DNA of 64,000 nt from Brachionus rotundiformis (GCA_016802295.1 JAESIW010000071.1:186001-250000); one strand, 5' to 3'. Positions 1-11,870 are shown, numbered from the stretch's first letter. Numbers and translations: made by a program. The notes: generated by a model from the sequence alone, not told the origin.

Positions 1-255
1 AATATGATGCCCATGCTATTGATATAAAACCATAAAAATATTATTTTTCTATTGAGATAAGAATTGAATAATAATTTTTTTTTTTTGAATTTATATTTTA
101 ATATTTTATAAAAGAATAGCATAATTTTTCCAAATTTTAAAATCGATCAAGATGTAAGCACAACAAAGTTGAATAGATCATTGAAAAAATACTTTGACCA
201 ATTGTCAAGTTGTATCAGTTTGGTTATTCCATTTTTTTACGGACTAAAATTTCGA
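1..255. other. Left edge, upstream of Roco gene
   Basis: AT-rich sequence before the first in-frame ATG of the Roco gene. The Roco reading frame stays open for at least about 30 codons upstream of that ATG, to about position 150, and an AG at 167-168 could be a splice acceptor. A further 5' exon is therefore possible, inside or left of the window. No other gene is visible. Confidence 0.4.
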
Positions 256-3200
256 ATGGACAGGTCAATTTCAATTAGAGATCTGATAGTGGAAGAATCT
301 TCCAAACAGTTCATAACACCGAATTTGTCCACAGCAAGCATGCAATCTGACCGACAGAATTCTAAATTGGACGAATTTATTTTGGACAAAATTGGTGAGT
401 TTACTTTAAGTTCAAATGGAATGTGCAAATTTTGCAATGCTTTTAACATTAACTTGGAAAATATTGGACTTAAACCTGGCACATCTTTGGACAATTTTTT
501 AAAAAAGTCCTTCAAACATTTAAAAGAATTTTCGCGTATAATTACCAGCATTAATATCAAGGACACGCTGGACATGAGTCTAACCGAGCCTCGGACTATT
601 TCTCTCAGTTCAAAGCTATTTAAAAATCTGCCCAATCTTGTTACCATAGCATTGGAAAATTTGAAAATAACCGAAATAGACGAAGTCATTAACAATGCTG
701 AATTTGTGCAAAACATTGAATTTCGCAACAATTACCTTATCGAAATACCAAAGAACATTCTTTGCCAAAGCAGGTCTTTAACTCAAATAATAATAGATAA
801 TCAACCACTAAAAGAAATACCATCAAGCATTTTTACATTAGAAAATCTACAATCACTTGTATTAAGTCGGCTGAATTTGACTGAGCTTCCACGCGATTGG
901 TCAGACAAACAGCACAGTACCATCAACCTAAAATCGCTTATCATATCAGAATGTAAGCTCAAATATATACCACAAGAGTTATTGGAAAAATGTCCATTTA
1001 TTGAAGAGTTGACATTCCAAGGAGTTAATTTAATCTTGCCAGAAAATGAGAATCTTTGGTCATCAATGAGTGTTGACATTAACCAAGTAATTGATATGTA
1101 TTGTCCCAATTTGATGAGTGTGGAAGAAGCCAAATCTGTCTTCGACCGCTTTGATTATGACAATAACTTGTATTTAGATTTTGAAGAACTACAACATTTC
1201 AATGCTTTTATCTTTAAGAATTTTGCTCGGGCAATGGACAAAACAAGGGAGTTTAAATTTTCCCAAAATATAGCAAAGATTGAGGAAAAAATTGACAAAA
1301 CAATATTTGCCTCTTGGAAAAGAATAGTCACATATAAAACCACAATAACTTATTTAGATTTATCTTTTCAGGCTATTAGAAAAATTACCGATGCTGTGTC
1401 CATAATGGAAAATTTAAAAGTTCTAAAGCTAAAATATTGTGTTTATCTTGAATCACTGAGTGCCAAATTGGGAACTTTAAAGTTAGATGAACTGGATTTG
1501 ACCGGATGCATTTCGCTAAAGACACCACCATTAGAAATTCAGCGTAGAGGTGTTAATTCAGTATTGGCCTATCTGCATAGATTGTTGACTGGTTCAGTTG
1601 AGTGCAAAAGAACTAAACTAATGCTTCTTGGTCTTGGTGGCGCTGGTAAAACTAGTCTGATAGAAGCTATGATGAACAACGTTCTTCAAGACGGAAATAA
1701 ACCACCACCAGATCTGACCGATGGAATATCTATACTTGATTGGAAAGTAAGCATTGCAGATGACCAAAATTTAACCTTCTCGGTGTTTGATTTCGCTGGC
1801 CAGGAGGTTTATTATAATACACATCAATTTTTTCTAACAAATCGGTCAATTTATCTATTGGCATGGAATGTACGTTCTGGAGCTCAACATTCCGGCTTGG
1901 ATTTTTGGTTAAATTCAATAGATTGCCATGCACCTTCATGTCCAATATTTATAGTTGGCACTCACATTGACCAAGTCAGCAAATTCGACCTTCCCATTCA
2001 AAAATACAAAAACAAGTATCCACAAATAGTTGGCTTTCATTTTGTGTCTTCTTTTGATGGAAAAGGCATTCCTGAACTAACCAAAGATATTATTGGTACA
2101 GCTCTTGAAGAAAAATACATGGTAAGCGCTGATATTTGTTATTTTCTCTTGAATACTTACTAAGGATGCGTTTATTGAGGGAATTTTAATAAATAAATAA
2201 TTTTAAAAAATTTCTGATAAAATTAAATATAAAATAAGAATTTATAAAAGATAAATATTTATAATTTTTCACAAGTATTATGACCTAATATCAAATACAG
2301 TGGTGGTTTACGTAATTTTTTTTCATAAAACAAGAAATTTAAAAAATGGTAAATTAATTAAAATTCACGTAAATTTTCGTAAATAAAGTAAAATTACCAA
2401 TTCTTACATTAAATTATGTAAACTACAAAATTTTGCTATTTTCATACGATTAAATACGATTTTGTTTTTAAATTTTTTTTTTTTTTTAATTTAATTTTTT
2501 ACATAAAAATTGGTAAAACTCATGATTTTCTAGGTAAATTTTGGCAAAAAATGGTAAAATACGAAAAGAATGTTACCAACCAATAAAATTGTAAAATTAC
2601 GTAAATTTACCATAGATCACCACTGTACGGATCAAAAAGATACTGAACGGATCTAAAGAAATAGTTAGATCCCAATTGGTTAAATTAATAAAAATAAATT
2701 AAAATAAAGATAAAGATTTCATTTAAATGAATAATTTTTTTTTTTTTTGCTTTCAAGGGTGAAAAAATCCCAAAGTGTTGGCTTGAATTTGAATCAAAAC
2801 TTCATGAACTTAAAAAAGAAAAATATTTTCTGGAATATTCTGAAGTTGAGAAAATAGCCGACAGCCATGGAATATTTGAACAAAACGAATTGGCACAAGC
2901 ATTGGTATTTTTGCACGATCTGGGATCAATTATGTACTTTAACAACCAGTTTTTGCGCGACAAAGTAGTCATCAATCCTCAATTTATGGTCGATCTGTTG
3001 GCTTGTTTGGTATCGGTAAATAACAACTACATAGTCGATGGACACTTGCTGAAAAATGATGTGGAAAAAATATGGAAAAAATATAATCCATCACTCCATA
3101 ATTGGATTCTAAAAATTACAGAAAAATTTGATCTAACATTTGAGATAGGAGATCAAGGTCTGCATTTGGTGCCATGTCTTTTACCAGAAACTCCTCCAAA

Positions 3201-5637
3201 CAACATTGAGTGGTCAGAATTTGACATTAAAAAACCACTTGAGCAGGCAGTATCTATTTTAAGACCCAGCAAAAAAGAGACTAAAATTATCTATAACTTT
3301 GAATATCTTCCAATAGGTCTGTTCAATAGGGCTCAGGTTCGATTGTATCTGATGACAGATGCCCATGCTATTTGGAAAAACGGATCAATTATCCGTAAAA
3401 ATAATCATACTGCTTTGATTACAAGAAATCAGAATACCATAAAAGTAAAGTGTGTGGGAATTCAGCCAGAAAATTTGGTCTTTTTAATTCATGAAGTGTT
3501 GGAAACACTGATCGCCGAGTCTTTCAATGGAGTGACATTTGACTTCAGCTTTCCATGTCCGGATTGCTTTGACAATATTTGTATCAACAGCAGTTCAAGC
3601 ATGTTCACGGCCTCTCTGGTTCGCCAAGCAATGAGGGTCAAAGCAGTCTTTTTACAATGCAGAAACATGTTCCACGTAGTACCAATTGCTGATTTGCATG
3701 CAAAAATGCCACCTGATTCAACAGATTCATACGACATCCAACTCAAACAATCCGTAAGAAACCTTAAGCATTTAAAACAAAAATTGAGCACTGACATTGT
3801 CATCCTTTACTCTACCAAAGACACAGAAAATGATAATATTATTCATCCACGAATAATAAAAACAGATTTGGAAAAAAATAACTACACATGCTGGTTCAGC
3901 GAAGCCCCTGACCAGGTTTCTATTGATTCCATATCAGTCTTGTTGAGAAATTGCTCACTTGTCTTATTTTGCATTACAGACAACTTTTGCTCGGACCAAC
4001 GGTGTGTAAATATGTTCAATTTTGTCAAGCTGAATATAATGAAACCATATATACTGGTAGTGCTTGGTGAGTCATTCGAGTGGCAAAAGACTCAAGTTGG
4101 TGCTCTCATAACCAATGAATTTTTTATCAAGATAAATACGATAGCTCGCTATCAGACTAGTCTACCAGATCTTATCGACTTGACCAAGCGCAAATTGGAC
4201 TCAATCAGGAACAAAAATGCTAAAAAAAGCGATAATTATCAATGCTTTATAAGCTACTGTAGAGCTAATAGTCAGGACGCCATCAATAAAGGTACACCTC
4301 TTAAAGACAAACTTAGTCTTGGCTGGGGAGATCCCAGAGAGCTTAAAAATCAACTCGAAAAGGCAGGCTATTCCACATGGATAGACTTTGAGCAAGTTGG
4401 TAGCAAAAAAAATCTTTTTGAAGACATTGTTGAAGGCATACGAAACTGCCAATTGTTCATAGCCTGCATTTCCAATGAATATGCTCTGTCCGAAAATTGT
4501 ATGAAAGAATTTCGATTTGCTTCCAATTTAAAAAAACCAACCCTAATGTGCATTTATGGTTCAGCACACCGCAGCAGTGAATGGAAAAGCAGTGAACTTG
4601 GAATAATGAGTTGTTTGAATAATAAGGAAATTAATTTTCAATTGGAAAATCCAAGAGCAATTCAAGATGTTCTAGGTGAATTGAAAAAAATGAACATAGA
4701 ACCTGTACACAAAGTGGCAAAGTCAAAGCAAATTGTCTCTTTGGAAGAGCCAGATGAAACTAGTAATGAAGCTTACACTGAGCTAATTGAGTTGACTCAG
4801 CGTAAGTTCTTGAGACAAGTGGTAAATTTTTCGGAAAATGCTGCATCAAGACCATTTCCTCGTTTGGTGTTTCTTGATCTACCAGATGATTATGGGTTTG
4901 ATTTTTCCAATTCAAGCAGTCAGCAAGTTTCATCCGGATCTTACAGTCAAAGTCTGTTTGGATCCAGCTTTTCAAATAAGCTAAATTTGAGCAAAAATTT
5001 GTCAAGTTCAAAAAGACGAAACGAAAAGAGCTACAAGTCGCCAGTGGTAGAGCGCTTTTGTTTGAGAGCTGCATGTGAACATGAGTCAGGGTGGCATCCG
5101 TCTGGTCTGGCGATTAGCTATGAAGCAATGAAAAGCATACCATTGTCCCACATATCCTATCTATATCGCATAATGAGCATAATTAAACATAGTGATTTAA
5201 ATTTGGAAATTTTAAAGAATCAGGACAAATTTCAAGACTTAATGAACTATTTTGATGAAAGCTTGAGTTCTGACCAGGTTCAGTTCAATCAAAGTACAAC
5301 AAATAGATTCTCTAGTTCAAATAGAACAGATAATGTTGGCTTAGCAGGATTTAAGGAATCTTTTTTAAATTTAAAAACCTTTATTTTACAAAAATTGGAT
5401 CCCTTAAACAAATTAAAAGAGAGTGAAGAAACAAATTTAAATAAACTAGAACATTTTGAATTAAATAGATGCTTGTTGCCAAGTGGCAAAATTGTTTGGC
5501 TGTGTGATGAGCATAGCAGAGAGGAACATGTTCAAGTGCTGACCAGTTTAGAGAGTGTTAATTTCAATAAATTTCAAAACGATGAATTCAATGCCATTTT
5601 ATTCGAAGAGCTAAAGAAATACAACGATCAGTTCTAA
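256..5637 (+). CDS. Roco GTPase with LRRs, EF-hand and two C-terminal TIR domains
   Basis: Two exons, 256-2121 and 2758-5637, join in phase 0 and give about 1581 residues. The order of domains is: leucine-rich repeats (about residues 100-280); one canonical EF-hand loop with Asp, Asp, Asn and Asp ligands and a final Glu (about 299-310); another LRR; a Roc GTPase with P-loop GLGGAGKTS near 458, DFAGQE near 511 and THID in the base-recognition position; a COR domain opening exon 2 (IPKCWLEFE, then FLHDLGSIMYF). A degenerate TIR follows at about 967-1080, a well-formed TIR (CFISYCR to SENCMKEF) at about 1115-1254, and a Cys/His-containing tail at about 1390-1580. The Roc-COR pair is diagnostic of Roco proteins. 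No kinase domain is present. TIR fusion suggests an innate-immune or NAD-cleaving output, but that is inference. The start is the first in-frame ATG, and an upstream exon is possible. The 636-nt intron carries a transposon-like element. Confidence 0.88.
2298..2625. mobile_element. MITE-like element with TA target duplication
   Basis: The element starts CAGTGGTGGTTTACG and ends with the inverted form ATCACCACTG. The outer 8 bases match exactly and the inner part of the repeat is similar (TTACGTAA on both sides). It is flanked by TA on both sides (2296-2297 and 2626-2627), as expected for a Tc1/mariner-type insertion. At 328 bp and without a reading frame it is a non-autonomous element. It lies wholly inside the Roco intron and accounts for half of its length. 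The interior is built of diverged GTAAA-rich units. Confidence 0.65.
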
Positions 5638-7231
5638 TTTTAAATTTAATTAATTTGGATTTAATAAAAAATTAAAAATTTCAATCTAAAATTTCAAATG
5701 TTCACAGTTAAGATGTTGGTAATTATAAGAAAAAATTAATAAAACTTGATCGTTTCATTTTTATTTAGAAAAGCAAACGTTTTAAGTTTAACTTGATTTT
5801 AATTTTCAGGGTTTTTGAAATTTAGTACAATAGAACAGAACAAAATGTTAAAAATTTTAAAACTTAAAACTTTTTCTCTAAAGATCAAAAGCAAGCTCTG
5901 TAGATGCAAAATGGTGCAGCATTCTAAGTTGATTTATTAAGATCATTTTGGTAAAACTCTGGAAATTTAGCATTTTTAGAAATCGACAAATTTGGCTGTA
6001 GTGCACTTTGCAGGGGTTTTGCACACAATTAGCAGACTTTAAGTTTCGATGCAACTTTGTATGTTGCACTTTATTGCATTTACAGAGCTGGCTTTTGATC
6101 TTTGGAAAAAAGGTTATAACCGTTTAAAGCATTAATTTCTGTGCTATTTTTTTTATTTTGTACCAAATTTCACAAAACCAATTTTCGACTGAAGGATTTA
6201 ACTAATATATAAAATTACTTCTTTTAAATAGTGTGAAATTTTTTTCTGTTAGCTGAAGTTTTTTTTCATCTATATTTGTTATTGTTGCTGATGTTGAAAA
6301 AATTGAGCACGCTCCTCTGCCATTTGTTTCTTTTTTTGTCTATAAAGTCTTAAGAAATTTATAAATCTCTTTCTATTTTTCTTTTTGATCGCCTTCAAGT
6401 TTAATTTGATTTTAATTTTCAACTATAGGGTTGATAAAATTCATTCTTTTAAAAAAAGTTATTTCTGCCTGCAAGGTGAACAAAAATTATTCTTTCATTT
6501 AATGGGTTGTATTAAATTCTTTTGGATAGTTTCGAATTTTCTGCTTTATCTATTTCTTCTATTTTTGTTCTTTTGATTTTTAGAATTCGCTTTTCGATCC
6601 ATTTTTTTGTCCTTTTATCCAGATGTTGTTAAAATTGAGCCTGAATAAATTAGAAAAATTGTAGAAATAATTTGAAAATAGAAAAAGAGTCAAATTTAAT
6701 CTTTTTCCTATTTTAAACTTTACTGTAAGAAGATTTTTGCAAGGGATTAAAGATAAAATTAAAATGTTTATTCTTTTTGATACGTTAATTGGATTTGTGT
6801 TATAATCAAATGAATTATCAAGAAAGGAAATGTAAGTATTTATTCGGTGTGAATTTTTCTATTATCATCACATCGAAGCTTTTTTCTTCCTCTCTTTGGG
6901 ACTGTTTCGGTCTTTTTCAAATTTGTGATTGACTTTCAAATATAAACACTGCATGAATTTTTATTCAGACAATTTGATATTTGTTTAAACAAAAAAAAAC
7001 TATTAAGTCAGCTTTTTAACAAAAAAAATTCATTCAATTAATTCAGAGGCATCATCTTAAAAAATAACAATACTGAAATTAATTCTTTTCTTTTTATGCA
7101 AGATGACTTACGGTTTTGATTTATTTTTTTAAAATTGGAATAGGATCTCTTAAAACTTGACTTAAAGATTCAAAATCAATTGAGTTAAAAAGTGAACACT
7201 CGGAAGTTGGGAAATTCTGTGTTTGGTTGTA

Positions 7232-7449
7232 CTTTTGCTGGTATTGAGACCGGTCCTCGGCTATTTGTTTGTCCTTTTGCTGGTATTGAGACCGGTCCTC
7301 GGCTATTTGTTTGTCCTTTTGCTGGTATTGAGACCGGTCCTCGGCTATTTGTTTGTCCTTTTGCTGGTATTGAGACCGGTCCTCGGCTATTTGTTTGTCC
7401 TTTTGCTGGTATTGAGACCGGTCTTCGGCTATTTGTTTGTCCTTTTGCT
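7232..7449. repeat. 42-bp minisatellite, five full copies plus a partial copy
   Basis: Units begin at 7232, 7274, 7316, 7358 and 7400, each starting CTTTTGCTGGTATTGAGACC, followed by a partial unit at 7442. The copies are almost identical: the fifth has one C-to-T change and the first lacks only flanking identity. The unit is much more GC-rich than its surroundings. Because 42 is a multiple of three, several frames on both strands stay open as 14-residue repeats, but none has an ATG or coding context. Confidence 0.95.
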
Positions 7450-8689
7450 CTAGATGTTGATAAATTAATTGTTACTTGATTTTCAATTATCGGGTATAGT
7501 GTCATATTTTTTGCTGTGAGTTGTAGCTTTTTTTTCTTCTATTTTTGATGTTTTGATTTGGCTTTTGGATTTTGGTTCATTTTTTTTATATTCCTCAATA
7601 TAGAAGTTTTTTTTAAAGTGCACACTTTTCTTCATATTTATGAAAACAAATTTTAGCAATAAAGTATTTTTATACTTTGGTCTAAGTATTTGAAATAAAT
7701 ACCAATGTTTAATTAGTTTAGACAAGGTAGAAAACTAGTCATCTTTTCATGCTACATTAGTCCTCCAACCCCAATAAATACAGATCTATTAGATCACATA
7801 CATAAAAATTTCGTTCAAATAAACAAAAATGAAAATAATCACTTTGAAAAAAATTAACTGGCAAAATCACAAAATCTATCCCCAATACTCCTAAAGATAT
7901 CGATGATGAATTGGCCAATTTAATTAACTTAATTGACTCTTTAACTATTTGATGTACCAAAACTATTAGTTTCAAATGCAAAGCTAGGAATCTAAAACCA
8001 ATTCCAGATTATATTGTTAGAAATATTTGATTTAAACATCAAATTAAACGTTTAAAACAAAAAATAAACCAGTTATTAACAAATTCAAAAGATGAACAAA
8101 CATTCCGATTTTCTACTTTGAATTCTTTTGGATAGTTTCATATTTTTTGCTGAAACTGAACTATTTTTTTCTTTTAATTTTGTTCTTTTGACTTTTTTAA
8201 TTCGCTTTTCGATTTTGGTTCATTTTAATTTTTTTTAATTTTCAAATTAAGAATCATAATTTTATAATTTTATTGATTATTATTCAACTAAAGTTTAGGC
8301 CGATGGAAAAATTAAAATAAGAAATAAAAGACAATTTAATATCCATTTTACAATTTCAGTTTGTTTAATACAAGAAAATGATTAAGATTATTCAACATAC
8401 AATATTCTATGAAATAAAAATATTATTTTATTGAGTCGATTAGCCCCGAGTTGCTACATTCAAGCCAACATTCAATCAAAAGAACATTGAATGCTAAATC
8501 GTATTTAGTGCAATTTATATGAGTCAGATCTTCTCTTTTTGATAACTGTTTAGTAAAAGAAATGAAATGCTGATTTTATTCTGTCTGATAATTTTTCCAT
8601 TCTAATCACATGGAAGCTTATTTCATCCTCTCTTCATTGGGACTGTTTGAGTTTTTTTTCGATATTTTTGTCTTTGAACTTTGAACTTG

Positions 8690-8704
8690 TTAGGGTTAGG
8701 GTTA
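8690..8704. repeat. Short interstitial telomere-type repeat
   Basis: TTAGGG is present twice, followed by a partial TTA. It sits at the right edge of the second diverged repeat copy. Two and a half units can occur by chance in AT-rich DNA. Confidence 0.4.
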
Positions 8705-9664
8705 TTTAATGTAAATTTAACATTTTAAAAAAAACTAAAACAAAACTTGACTTATTATTATTTTAAAAAAATCGAAAGCAAGCTAAATTAGAATATTATG
8801 ACGTTTCTATCTGTAGCTTGTTATTTATTTTAAATTAGTTTGATTAGAAAATTAGTTTTGTTGAAGAAATTTCACAACCAGAAGATTGCTCTGTTTAATT
8901 AATTTTGCTTGAAGTTGAATCTTTATTTGATTGTAAAAAAAGTGCATACAATATATTTTAATCAATAGGAATAACTTAATGCCAAAACAAGTCTTTATAA
9001 AAGCTAAATTGATTTTAATTTTACTACTTTAAAAAAATATATAGAATTTGATTGATTAAAAATAATTTGATTTTTATAATTTAACATACTTAATTTTTTC
9101 CAAATAGGGCATAAAAATCGGCATATAAAAAGGCCTTCATGTTTTTAAATCATACCAACCATAATGTTCTTTTCTGTCCATTTTTAACCAATGTAAAATA
9201 ATAAATAAAAAATTGTCACCAAATTTATTTTATTGATTTCGAATAGAAAAAAAACTAACAGTTAATTAATTAAAAAAATGTATCAAAAAAATTATAAAGT
9301 CTTGAACGATAACTTGTACATATAAGATAGAAAAAAAAATTTTTTTTTTAAACATAAAAAAAGTTTAATTTGAGTAGAACTTTTTTTTTAAAAGGAAAAA
9401 AGAAAACGATTTCGAAATTTAAAATTTTAATACTAATTAATCAAATTAAAAAAGATCCTATATTTACAAAAGAGCGGTGTGATAATCTGTAAAAAAAAAA
9501 AGTATTGTGTAAAATATCCCTCTCAAGGCTTACCAATCATGGTAAAACCACCCAGTCAAAGACTAGCACCCAAAAAAAAGCTTTTAATACTTAATAAATT
9601 ATCAACCGGCTTGGTAATCTCAATAAACAACCAAATTTTACCAACAGAGATTATTTAGCTATAA

Positions 9665-11257
9665 TTATCTCATCGAATTGGGCTGGTTGGTATCCCTGTA
9701 TTGCTTGTCATCTTCATCGAAATAGTTCTCCAGTCTCTGTTTTAAATACTCAAAAGTAGGTCTCTCTTCGGGTAGATTTTTCCAACAGCTGAGCATTATT
9801 TGATAGAGCTTGTCGTCACAGTCGGCAGGTTTGGGCATCCTGTAGTCCTTGGACACTTTGAACAGCACTTCTTGATTGGTCATGCTCGGATAGGGTGTTC
9901 GACCATGCGTCACTATCTCAGTAAGCAAGATTCCAAATGACCAAACATCTGATTTGATGCTAAATTTGTTGTAAATGGCGGCCTCTGGTGCCGTCCATTT
10001 AATCGGAAACTTGGTGCCTTCCTTTGCCGCGTAAATATTCTGCGAGTCTTTTACCGCCCTAGCTAGGCCAAAATCGGCCACTTTAACTTCATTATTTTGG
10101 CCAACAAGGACATTGCGAGCCGCCAAGTCACGGTGAATAAAGTTATTCTGTTCCAAAAAAGCCATACCATCTGCTATTTGACTAGCTATGTAAATAAGCG
10201 AGTCTTTGGCCAAGCGTTTGCCTATTGGTGTTTGCAAATAGTCCAGAAGACTGCCGTTTACCATTAGTTCGGTAATAATGAATATTGGCTCTTGGTCGGT
10301 GCACAGACCGTACAACTGGATCAGCTTGGGATGGCACAGGCCTTTCATGAGGTTGGCTTCGGCCTTGAAATCTGTCGGGTTCATGCCCTCTTTGAGAGTT
10401 TTGATGGCCACTTTCATTCTTGTCACCTTGAACTCGGCTATCCACACATCGCCAAACTGACCTTGGCCAATTTTTCTCTCCAATCTGAACAAATTGCGGT
10501 CTATCTCGAAGCTTTCGTTGTACGAATGGGTCAGACCCTGTGTGACCGGTTTCTCGGTTATGCACGGCTGCCTAAGCTCGGTGCAGAGACCATTTGCTCT
10601 TTTGGAATAGTGGCCGACCAGTTCGGTCAATGTGTTGAACATAACCCGGTTGGAAATGAAGTATCTTGAGTCCTCTGGATCACGGCGTATTCTGTAGTGC
10701 TTGACCGAGTCTCTGTCGCGAATGGACAGCGAGTAAGCGTGGTTGTTGCCCTCGCTTTCCCTGATTATGAAAGAGCCATGGTCGTTTTGCGGATGCATGA
10801 GCAATTTTTCCGCCTCCATGCGCTTAATGTGACCAAAGTACCACATGTTCGACTCTAGACTGTCCACTCGTGCAATGTACTTGGACGGCACGTAGCCCAC
10901 TCTAGACCGGCTTGAGTTCAAGCGGCACAACCACCAGCCATTCGAGTTATGCTTCTCTACATAGACCAGGTCCCCTTTTTTCAACTCCAAGTCCTGAGTG
11001 GTACGCGGCTCGTAGTCAAACATGGCTACGTAGCAGCCCTTCGATGCAGCTTGATTGCTCTGCGTCGACTTGAACGATGTTGCTGTCGAGTGGGTCACAT
11101 TCGAGCAATCGTCACTCACCGAATAAGACTGTGGATGGCTAAGCATCTGAATGGTGCTCGGCATGCGCCGATTGCTTGCCACCGAAGCCTGTCGTTGCTG
11201 ATCTTTGACTTTTTTCAAATCTGTCAACTCGGGTTTTTTGGTCAAACAGTTCCCCAT
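9665..11257 (-). CDS. SRC42A-like: Src-family non-receptor tyrosine kinase
   Basis: Uninterrupted frame of 530 residues. The second possible Met (11257) is chosen because it gives MGNCLTKK, a myristoylated Gly2 with an adjacent palmitoylatable Cys, as in Src42A-type kinases; an upstream ATG at 11281 would bury this signal. Domain order is SH3 (about 72-130), SH2 (about 137-222, FLVR motif seen as FIIRES) and kinase (about 256-514). Visible kinase features are the glycine loop GQGQFG, VAIK lysine, HRDLAARN catalytic loop, DFG, the autophosphorylation Tyr in the activation segment (NIYAAKEG) and WTAPEA. A tail Tyr (DKQYRDT) matches the inhibitory Tyr527 position of Src, so autoinhibition should be intact. 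It acts at the inner plasma membrane in receptor and adhesion signalling. The coding region has no introns, unlike most neighbours, so a retrocopy origin is possible, although every key residue is kept. Confidence 0.95.
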   Translation of the reverse strand: MGNCLTKKPELTDLKKVKDQQRQASVASNRRMPSTIQMLSHPQSYSVSDDCSNVTHSTATSFKSTQSNQAASKGCYVAMFDYEPRTTQDLELKKGDLVYVEKHNSNGWWLCRLNSSRSRVGYVPSKYIARVDSLESNMWYFGHIKRMEAEKLLMHPQNDHGSFIIRESEGNNHAYSLSIRDRDSVKHYRIRRDPEDSRYFISNRVMFNTLTELVGHYSKRANGLCTELRQPCITEKPVTQGLTHSYNESFEIDRNLFRLERKIGQGQFGDVWIAEFKVTRMKVAIKTLKEGMNPTDFKAEANLMKGLCHPKLIQLYGLCTDQEPIFIITELMVNGSLLDYLQTPIGKRLAKDSLIYIASQIADGMAFLEQNNFIHRDLAARNVLVGQNNEVKVADFGLARAVKDSQNIYAAKEGTKFPIKWTAPEAAIYNKFSIKSDVWSFGILLTEIVTHGRTPYPSMTNQEVLFKVSKDYRMPKPADCDDKLYQIMLSCWKNLPEERPTFEYLKQRLENYFDEDDKQYRDTNQPNSMR

Positions 11258-11870
11258 TTTGCCCAACACATATGACAACATAAAAAACTAACTAATTTCT
11301 AAACAAATAAATAAATCACTTGATTTTTGAATAAAAATAATTATCTTTTGGTATTTTATCAAGTAAATTGAATAGCTAGGTCAAAATTGGTTATTTTTAG
11401 CTGTAGTAAAAAAAATAGATAATTTCTAAGAGGGAGTTGGTAATCTATTTTATATAAATTTTTCTTTTTTTTTTGCCAACAGTTGTCGAGCTTAGCTTTA
11501 AATAAACAATTATTTGCTTATTAAGAAAATAAAATAATAAAAATATTTTTTAATTTTAATTTATTCAAAATTTAACAAGTAAAAAAAAAAGAAAATGTTT
11601 TATAAATTTTTAGAATAGTGAACAATCTTTGGCAAGAGAGAACAACAAAAATGGAAAAATTTGCCTAAACCCCCTTTAAACAAGGCAATAAATCAAAAAT
11701 ATTTCTATTCTTATCTTTTATTTTGTTCATTTTTAGTTTCTCTTAATATCACCACTAAACTCTATTCTAGATATTTACACGTATCTTAACAATTGGCTTT
11801 GGTAAAGGTTGGCTTGACTGAATGCATACCAATATTTGGTAAACTTCTAATCTCATAATATTTAGACAGA
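11258..11870. other. Divergent intergenic region, Src / ADI1
   Basis: About 600 bp between the two divergent start codons. It must hold both promoters. I see poly-T and poly-A runs but no recognisable core element. A TTTAG at 11861-11865 lies six bases before the ADI1 ATG and looks like a splice acceptor. Confidence 0.4.

Larger units (their letters stand above)
5638..9664. other. Gene-free, repeat-rich interval
   Basis: Four kilobases between the Roco stop and the Src stop. I see no supportable exon. It contains the 42-bp minisatellite (7232-7449), a short TTAGGG run (8690-8704) and at least two diverged copies of a longer repeat. The blocks at about 6500-6950 and 8120-8690 share a CACAT-GAAGCTT motif, a run like CTCTC-TTGGGACTGTTT, and a TTCTTTTGA-TTCGCTTTTCGAT stretch, in the same order. 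Poly-T and poly-A runs are frequent. Confidence 0.6.

Noticed and set aside
6385..6576. 63-codon Phe/Leu-rich frame
   Set aside because: Result of T-rich repeat sequence; it overlaps the diverged repeat family.
7232..7449. CRISPR-like array
   Set aside because: The units are directly adjacent without variable spacers, and the genome is eukaryotic.
7185..7505. Long repetitive reading frames on both strands over the minisatellite (14-residue repeats)
   Set aside because: They exist only because the unit is 42 bp; no ATG start, no splice context and no coding-like flanks.
10278..10669. Frames opposite the Src kinase
   Set aside because: Antisense shadows of a well-supported conserved coding region.
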